From assembly GCA_045612885.1 (NCBI GenBank), contig JAZKZZ010000007.1, positions 1 through 37,236 on the forward strand: DNA of 37,236 nt. Direction: 5' to 3'. A model generated the notes under the pieces. It did no database searches, was not told the DNA's origin, and saw only the letters and a list, made by a program, of their open reading frames with translations. This document shows, in pieces, positions 32,882-37,236 of the stretch (position 1 is its first letter; every line of letters begins with the position of its first letter). The stretch is from RGIG6178 sp045612885. GTDB taxonomy: Bacteria; Bacillota_I; Bacilli_A; RFN20; DUOF01. The position numbers were made by a program, and so were the translations under genes.

Positions 32882-33769
32882 ATGGAATTAATATTGAATT
32901 TAAACCAATATGATTATACAACTTTTATTAATAGCAAAGTTGATACTTTAATAATAGGCATCAAATCTTTTTGTGTTGGATATCCTACCAATTACCAATT
33001 ATATGACATTGATACTATAATTACTAATATCCACAATCATAATAAAAAGATTTACCTAGCAATTAATATTATTGCTAATGAATCTACAATAAGTAATTTA
33101 AATAACAAAATGAATATTATAAGAAACTTAAATGTTGATGGTTTCGTTATATCTGATTTTGGTGTTCTACAATTATTTATTGAAAACAATTTAAAAGATA
33201 AAATTATCTTTAATCCCGTTACTACATTAACCAATAAATATTCTTCTAAATTGATAAATGATTTAGGTATTGATCATTGTTGTGTTGCTAATGAATTGAA
33301 TATTAAAGATATTTTAGAAGTGGCAGAATATACTAAAGGGAACATTGAAATTCTTGGGCAAGGATATTATCAAATTGGTAATTCAAAAAGACATTTGATT
33401 ACTAATTTCTTTAAGAACTTTAAAATTAACAGTAATTCTTCATATTATAAAATAAAAGAAGAATCAAGGGATTATGCTTATCCAATAATTGAGTTAGATA
33501 ATGACTTATTAATATATATAGACAAAGAACGTACAGTCCTACCATATTTTAAAGAATTAAAAGAAAAAAATATCAAGTATTTAAGAATTGATACTATGTT
33601 TTTGGATACTAATGAAATTAACCTATATATTGATATCTATAATAAAGCTATAAATGATAATGAATCTATTGAGAAATCTTTAAGAATACTTAAAGAAAAA
33701 ACTAATTCTAACTTAAATTGTTTAGATAATATAAGCATTCTAGTAAAGGAGAAGAAAAATGAAAAATAA
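32882..33769 (+). CDS. trhP1: TrhP1-like U32 family protein (YrrN type)
   Basis: A 295-residue protein of the U32 TIM-barrel family in its shorter form. It keeps the barrel rhythm (LIIGIKSFCVGYP, KIYLAINI, DGFVISDFGVLQLF, FNPVTTLTN) but lacks the Cys-rich U32 signature seen in its neighbour. In Bacillus the pair YrrN-YrrO (TrhP1-TrhP2) is needed for 5-hydroxylation of wobble uridine in tRNAs, using prephenate. The ATG at 32882 is preferred to the in-frame GTG at 32873, which lies inside the likely ribosome binding site. It overlaps trhP2 by 11 nt. Confidence 0.87.
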   Translation: MELILNLNQYDYTTFINSKVDTLIIGIKSFCVGYPTNYQLYDIDTIITNIHNHNKKIYLAINIIANESTISNLNNKMNIIRNLNVDGFVISDFGVLQLFIENNLKDKIIFNPVTTLTNKYSSKLINDLGIDHCCVANELNIKDILEVAEYTKGNIEILGQGYYQIGNSKRHLITNFFKNFKINSNSSYYKIKEESRDYAYPIIELDNDLLIYIDKERTVLPYFKELKEKNIKYLRIDTMFLDTNEINLYIDIYNKAINDNESIEKSLRILKEKTNSNLNCLDNISILVKEKKNEK

Positions 33770-34970
33770 AATTGAATTACTTGCTCCTGCTGGAGACTTA
33801 GAGAGATTAAAGGTTGCCTTTGCTTATGGTGCAGACGCTGTCTATATTGGAGGAAAAAAATATTCATTAAGATCTAGAGCTAGCAACTTTGATTTAGAAT
33901 CTATAAAGGAAGCTGTTAAAGTAGCTAAACAATATAATGGTAAAGTATATGTCACATGCAATATTTTCCCTTTAAATGAAGATTTGCAAGATTTATCTGA
34001 CTTAAAAAATTACTTAATAGAACTTGAAAAATCTGGTGTAAGTGCAATTATAACAAGCGATTTATCTATTATGAAAACATGTAAGGAAGTATGTAAAAAA
34101 CTTGAAGTACATATTTCTACTCAATTATCTTCTTACAATAGTAAATCCATTAATTTCTTTAAAAGTATGGGCGCTACTAGAGTAGTTCTCGCTAGAGAAT
34201 GTAACCTTGAAGAAATAAAAGAAATATCTTCTAAATCGCCTTTAGAGCTTGAAGTTTTTATTCATGGTGCAATGTGCATGTCAGTAAGTGGAAAATGTAC
34301 TTTGTCTAATCATATGACTAATAGAGATGCTAATCGTGGTGGTTGTGCTCAATCTTGTAGATGGTTCTATGAGCTACTTGATGAAAACAACAATAAAGTA
34401 ACAGATAAACTATTCACTTTATCCTCAAAAGATTTAAGAATTATTAATCAAATCAAAGATTTAATTGATTGCAATGTCGCGAGTTTGAAAATCGAAGGAA
34501 GAATGAAAAGTGAATACTATCTTGCTACTATTATAAGTCAATATAGAAAGATTATTGATGATATCTACAAAGGAAAATTAAAACGAGAAAAGAATTATAT
34601 AAAAGAGTTAGATAAAGCAGCTTCTAGACCTGCTTCAATTGGTTTTTATAAAGGTAATCCTACTCCTAAAGAGCAAATCTATGATAAGAGTGCAGAAATA
34701 CCATTACAAAACTTTGTAGCACGAGTATTAAGCTATGATAAAGAATCTAAAATCGCTACTATTGAACAAAGAAATAATTTCACTATAAAGAAACCTGTTG
34801 AAATATTAACACCAACAGGCACTATAAAATATAAAATAAAAGAATTATATAATAAGAACAATGAATTAGTAACAATAGCTAATCATGCTAAAGAAATCTT
34901 ATATTTTAAAACAAATTTAGAATTAACTAATTTTGATATGATAAGACAAAAGAAAACACAAGCCAAGTAA
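33759..34970 (+). CDS. trhP2: TrhP2, U32 family tRNA-uridine hydroxylation protein
   Basis: A 403-residue U32-family protein (YrrO/TrhP2 type; older name collagenase-like peptidase U32). It starts with KIELLAPAGDLERLKVAFAY, the classic family opening, then GADAVYIGGKKYSLRSRASNF. The conserved cysteine region (about 34258-34365) contains HGAMCMSVSGKCTLSNH, then NRGGCAQSCRW: four cysteines likely to hold an iron-sulfur cluster, followed by KIEGRMKSEYY. AAAGGAG precedes the ATG. Together with trhP1 it should act in forming 5-hydroxyuridine at tRNA position 34. The downstream genes udk and greA of the Bacillus order are absent. Confidence 0.94.
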   Translation: MKNKIELLAPAGDLERLKVAFAYGADAVYIGGKKYSLRSRASNFDLESIKEAVKVAKQYNGKVYVTCNIFPLNEDLQDLSDLKNYLIELEKSGVSAIITSDLSIMKTCKEVCKKLEVHISTQLSSYNSKSINFFKSMGATRVVLARECNLEEIKEISSKSPLELEVFIHGAMCMSVSGKCTLSNHMTNRDANRGGCAQSCRWFYELLDENNNKVTDKLFTLSSKDLRIINQIKDLIDCNVASLKIEGRMKSEYYLATIISQYRKIIDDIYKGKLKREKNYIKELDKAASRPASIGFYKGNPTPKEQIYDKSAEIPLQNFVARVLSYDKESKIATIEQRNNFTIKKPVEILTPTGTIKYKIKELYNKNNELVTIANHAKEILYFKTNLELTNFDMIRQKKTQAK

Positions 34971-34984
34971 GCTTGTGTTTTTTG
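34954..34984. terminator. Bidirectional terminator between trhP2 and the lipoprotein gene
   Basis: Ten-bp stem AAACACAAGC (34954-34963) / GCTTGTGTTT (34971-34980) with T residues after and A residues before. The trhP2 stop codon is in the loop. Confidence 0.87.
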
Positions 34985-34998
34985 TATTATAAACTTTT

Positions 34999-36849
34999 CT
35001 ATTCTTCAGGTTCAACTGGCTCTGGGAATTCACTAAAGTCCATATCTATTAAATCACTATCATATTGATAATCAAATGTAAATGACATTGTATAACTTCC
35101 ATCAGTAGATACTTGATTATACTCAGTAGATAAAATATTATTACTATCAAAAACAAATGTTAAACTTGCTTCCTTTCCTTCCTCACCAGTTGCGAATACC
35201 ACAAGTTTGAAAGTGTTGTCTTTCAAATTCACAATAAGTTGTGTTCCACCAGTCATCAATCCTAATGAGTCGGTAAAAGCTTGACCCATTAAATCAACAG
35301 TTTCTGAACTTAGTAATGTCTCTAAATCAAATGGTATTATTTCGATCCATTCTATAAATGTGTATGGATCACCAGTCATAGCATTATAAAATTCTTCTGT
35401 CACCTTCATGCTACCCTTAGCATCTGCATCTTGACGATAAGCAATATATTCTACACCTGCACTAGTTTCCAATTTAACAACAGCCATCATTTGTAGTTCA
35501 TCATCATGTCCCATTTTAAAATATGCTGTCTCACCATTTGCTGTAGCTTCTATCACTGAAGTACTTGTTGCCATAGTGCCATCACCTTCATCATATACAT
35601 TTACTTCTTTTTGCTTTAGATACCATTCTTTAGAAGCTTTAAAGTTCACAAAATCAGATTGTAATTTATCCAATAAGTGAGCTTCACTACTACTAGAGGT
35701 AATAGCATGAGAGTCTTCTAGTATTTTTGATACAACATAATCCATTTTACTATCATCAACTAAATATTCATAATAAAGAGTAGATACAATATCACCTTCA
35801 GTAACAGTGACAGAAATAATATTAGAGTCATCAAATTTAGCATCTAGTCCAAAAAATATTTCTTCTCCCTCCACCTTAGCCTTTGCTTCTACATGTAAAG
35901 TATAAATATTTTTCTCTTGGTATTCATCATATTCAGTATTAATAACAGGTTTTCTTACAATAATATCATAACATTCACCTATCATTAGATAACTTTTGAT
36001 ATTATTTACCAATCCTGCCATATCATCAAAGTAAAGAAATTCTTTAAGATGATAAGTATCAAAATTTTCTTGATATTCTTTTTCATCTATATAAGTTAAA
36101 TCTCCATCATAATAATAAACACTATCATCTCTTTTGAAATAAAATCTCGTACTTTCAGGCTTGTTTGGATAAGACATTGATTGAATCATTTCATTATCAC
36201 GCATCATAACTACACGGCTTGTACCTTCATCATCTATATTAGCTATCATATTAATTGTTAACTCTTTTTGATTTGAAAAGTCTGCATATACTTGTTTATA
36301 TTTTGCAAATAGTTCTTCTTGCAAAAGTGATGAAGTAACTTCTTTTGTAACCTCAAATGTATCAGTAGAGTTATCGCTATATGTTACTTTATACGTATCT
36401 GATACACCATTATGAACTTTTTCAATCTTCATTATATCTTTCATAGCTAATGATGATTTTTTAGCCCACACACCATCATTTTTTTGATAAATGATTAAGC
36501 TAACACTATCATAATAAAAATCTCCTTCTTCTCCTTGGGTATTACTAGGAGCAGTAGTACCAGTTAGCCAAGTAGCACCATCTTTTCCATCTTGACCATC
36601 TTCTCCATCATTTCCTGGATCTCCCTTATCTCCTTTGTCTCCTTTGTCTCCTTTGTCTCCTCTGATTGACAATAACCATTGTTCATATGTTAATGCTGTT
36701 TCTCCTTTAGCATTCATATATTGAACATACAGGTTATAAACTTCTTCTTGTCTATTAACTTTTTCTTCATTATTCGTATTACAAGCAGTTAATAGTAGTG
36801 TTGGAAGTAATGCGCCCATTAATATTTTTTTCTTTAATCCTTTTTTCAT
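34999..36849 (-). CDS. Surface lipoprotein with a short collagen-like segment
   Basis: A 616-residue exported lipoprotein. The basic signal peptide MKKGLKKKILMGALLPTLLL leads to the lipobox LLTAC with lipidated C23. After a short helical linker (YVQYMNAKGETALTYEQWL) come nine G-x-y triplets at residues 64-90 (four GDK, then GDP, GND, GED, GQD, GKD). Residues about 95-616 form repeated beta-rich units, with several ...TVTEGD and Asp/Glu-rich strands, and a C-terminal PEPVEPEE tail. Adhesion or surface-scaffold roles are typical for such proteins, but none is shown. The start at 36849 (GAGGTG site) is preferred to one 87 bp upstream that would precede the promoter. The triplets are encoded by near-identical 9-bp repeats. 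Confidence 0.87.
   Translation of the reverse strand: MKKGLKKKILMGALLPTLLLTACNTNNEEKVNRQEEVYNLYVQYMNAKGETALTYEQWLLSIRGDKGDKGDKGDKGDPGNDGEDGQDGKDGATWLTGTTAPSNTQGEEGDFYYDSVSLIIYQKNDGVWAKKSSLAMKDIMKIEKVHNGVSDTYKVTYSDNSTDTFEVTKEVTSSLLQEELFAKYKQVYADFSNQKELTINMIANIDDEGTSRVVMMRDNEMIQSMSYPNKPESTRFYFKRDDSVYYYDGDLTYIDEKEYQENFDTYHLKEFLYFDDMAGLVNNIKSYLMIGECYDIIVRKPVINTEYDEYQEKNIYTLHVEAKAKVEGEEIFFGLDAKFDDSNIISVTVTEGDIVSTLYYEYLVDDSKMDYVVSKILEDSHAITSSSSEAHLLDKLQSDFVNFKASKEWYLKQKEVNVYDEGDGTMATSTSVIEATANGETAYFKMGHDDELQMMAVVKLETSAGVEYIAYRQDADAKGSMKVTEEFYNAMTGDPYTFIEWIEIIPFDLETLLSSETVDLMGQAFTDSLGLMTGGTQLIVNLKDNTFKLVVFATGEEGKEASLTFVFDSNNILSTEYNQVSTDGSYTMSFTFDYQYDSDLIDMDFSEFPEPVEPEE
36629..36664 (-). repeat. Four tandem 9-bp repeats coding the GDK triplets
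   Basis: The unit TCTCCTTTG is repeated exactly three times, followed by one copy with a single change (TCTCCTCTG). A partly diverged copy lies just before (CTCCCTTA). Because the unit is 9 bp, slippage would change the length of the collagen-like segment by Gly-x-y triplets without breaking the frame. Confidence 0.9.
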
Positions 36850-36868
36850 AAGTTCACCTCTAGTTTTT

Positions 36869-36896
36869 ATTATACAGTAAACAGTTACTTTTTCAA
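36869..36896 (-). promoter_or_regulatory. Promoter for the collagen-like lipoprotein gene
   Basis: On the minus strand, TTGAAA (36891-36896), a 16-nt spacer and perfect TATAAT (36869-36874), giving transcription about 13 bp ahead of the ATG at 36849. It shows that the gene is transcribed apart from rplT. Confidence 0.78.
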
Positions 36897-36910
36897 TCGT
36901 TATCATTTCA

Positions 36911-36938
36911 TTATAAAAAAAAGTGACATAAGTCACTT
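36911..36938 (-). terminator. Terminator after rplT
   Basis: Read on the minus strand, AAGTGAC / GTCACTT with a short TTAT loop followed by eight T residues, directly after the rplT stop at 36941. Confidence 0.88.
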
Positions 36939-36940
36939 AA

Positions 36941-37236
36941 TTATTTAGCTAAACATTTTTTAGCAGTATCTACTAAATTTTTGAAAGTTGCTTCATCATG
37001 AATAGCGATTTCTGAAAGCATTTTTCTATTAATATCAATATTAGCTAACTTTAATCCATGGATTAATTTGCTATAAGAAATTCCATTGTTATTAGCAGCA
37101 GCATTGATTCTTGTAATCCATAATTTTCTGAAATCTCTTTTGATATTTTTTCTATCTCTGTAAGCATATCTTAATGAATGCATTACTTGTTCGTGAGCTG
37201 TCTTATATAATACATGCTTACTTCCATAGTAACCTT
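36941..37236 (-). CDS. rplT: 50S ribosomal protein L20 (5' end outside the window)
   Basis: About 98 C-terminal residues of L20; the gene enters from the right edge with GYYGSKHVLYKTAHEQVMHS, so the internal Met codon at 37183 is not the start. Conserved segments are LRYAYRDRKNIKRDFRKLWI, INAAANNNGISYSKLIHGL and LSEIAIHDEATFKNLV. L20 is an early assembly protein of the large subunit and often represses the infC-rpmI-rplT operon through its leader. That leader is beyond the window. Only about 20 residues are missing at the N-terminus. Confidence 0.97.
   Translation of the reverse strand, partial: GYYGSKHVLYKTAHEQVMHSLRYAYRDRKNIKRDFRKLWITRINAAANNNGISYSKLIHGLKLANIDINRKMLSEIAIHDEATFKNLVDTAKKCLAK

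Noticed and set aside
36600..36665. Tandem repeats as a possible CRISPR-like array.
   Set aside because: Unit is 9 bp with no spacers, in frame within a collagen-like coding segment.

Overview
The window is a dense, AT-rich bacterial chromosome segment with a conserved core-gene backbone from a low-GC Gram-positive (Bacillota/Mycoplasmatota-type) organism. The grounds are: a PolC-type replicative polymerase; the orders trmFO-xerC, rpsB-tsf-pyrH-frr-cdsA-rseP-polC, priA...rlmN-prpC-prkC-rsgA-rpe and trhP1-trhP2; a CdaA-type diadenylate cyclase; and strong AGGAGG-like ribosome binding sites. Several genes end in TGA, and tryptophans are encoded by TGG, so the standard bacterial code is in use rather than the Mycoplasma code. 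The spacing is tight, many neighbours overlap by 1-8 nt, and several genes usual at these loci are absent, which suggests a streamlined genome, perhaps an uncultivated gut Bacilli or RF39-like lineage. That placement is inference. No tRNA, rRNA, insertion sequence, phage gene or CRISPR array was recognised, and no gap without a gene exceeds 300 bases.

Layout. 1-1390 (minus): SMI1/KNR4-like protein, rpsP, khpA and the first codons of thiI. 1529-15188 (plus): trmFO and xerC, then an orphan 587-residue membrane protein with its own promoter and terminator, then the translation/lipid/replication block rpsB-tsf-pyrH-frr-cdsA-rseP-polC. uppS, dxr and proS, which often sit in this block, are missing from it. 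The rpsB leader can be drawn as an H-type pseudoknot. 15218-21558 (minus): one long overlapping operon. It opens with a His/Cys-rich metal-binding protein, a putative zincin metalloprotease and a small unknown protein, and continues with rlmN, PP2C phosphatase, a short PASTA-less Ser/Thr kinase, rsgA and rpe. 21618-27781 (minus): priA, a P-loop kinase/ParB-like fusion, a SpoU rRNA methyltransferase, a YgjP-type metallopeptidase, an ECF transporter S component and an M42 aminopeptidase. 27830-29480 (minus): a GlgB-like protein that has lost its catalytic residues, coupled to a CpXC zinc-ribbon protein. 29585-32846: a YcxB-like membrane protein, cdaA, a CvpA-like membrane protein and a divergent TVP38/TMEM64 protein. 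32882-34970 (plus): the U32 pair trhP1-trhP2. 34999-37236 (minus): a collagen-like lipoprotein and the 3' part of rplT.

How the genes fit together. Most are housekeeping: ribosome components and assembly (rpsP, rpsB, tsf, frr, rsgA, rplT), RNA modification (trmFO, rlmN, SpoU, ThiI, TrhP1/2), replication and recombination (polC, priA, xerC), membrane lipid and regulated proteolysis (cdsA, rseP), and signalling (PrkC/PrpC, c-di-AMP). The parts most worth attention are lineage-specific proteins embedded in conserved operons. They are the orphan at 3749, the trio at 19372-21558 that sits where def-fmt-rsmB lie in Bacillus, the kinase-ParB fusion at 23782, and the dead branching-enzyme homologue at 27830.
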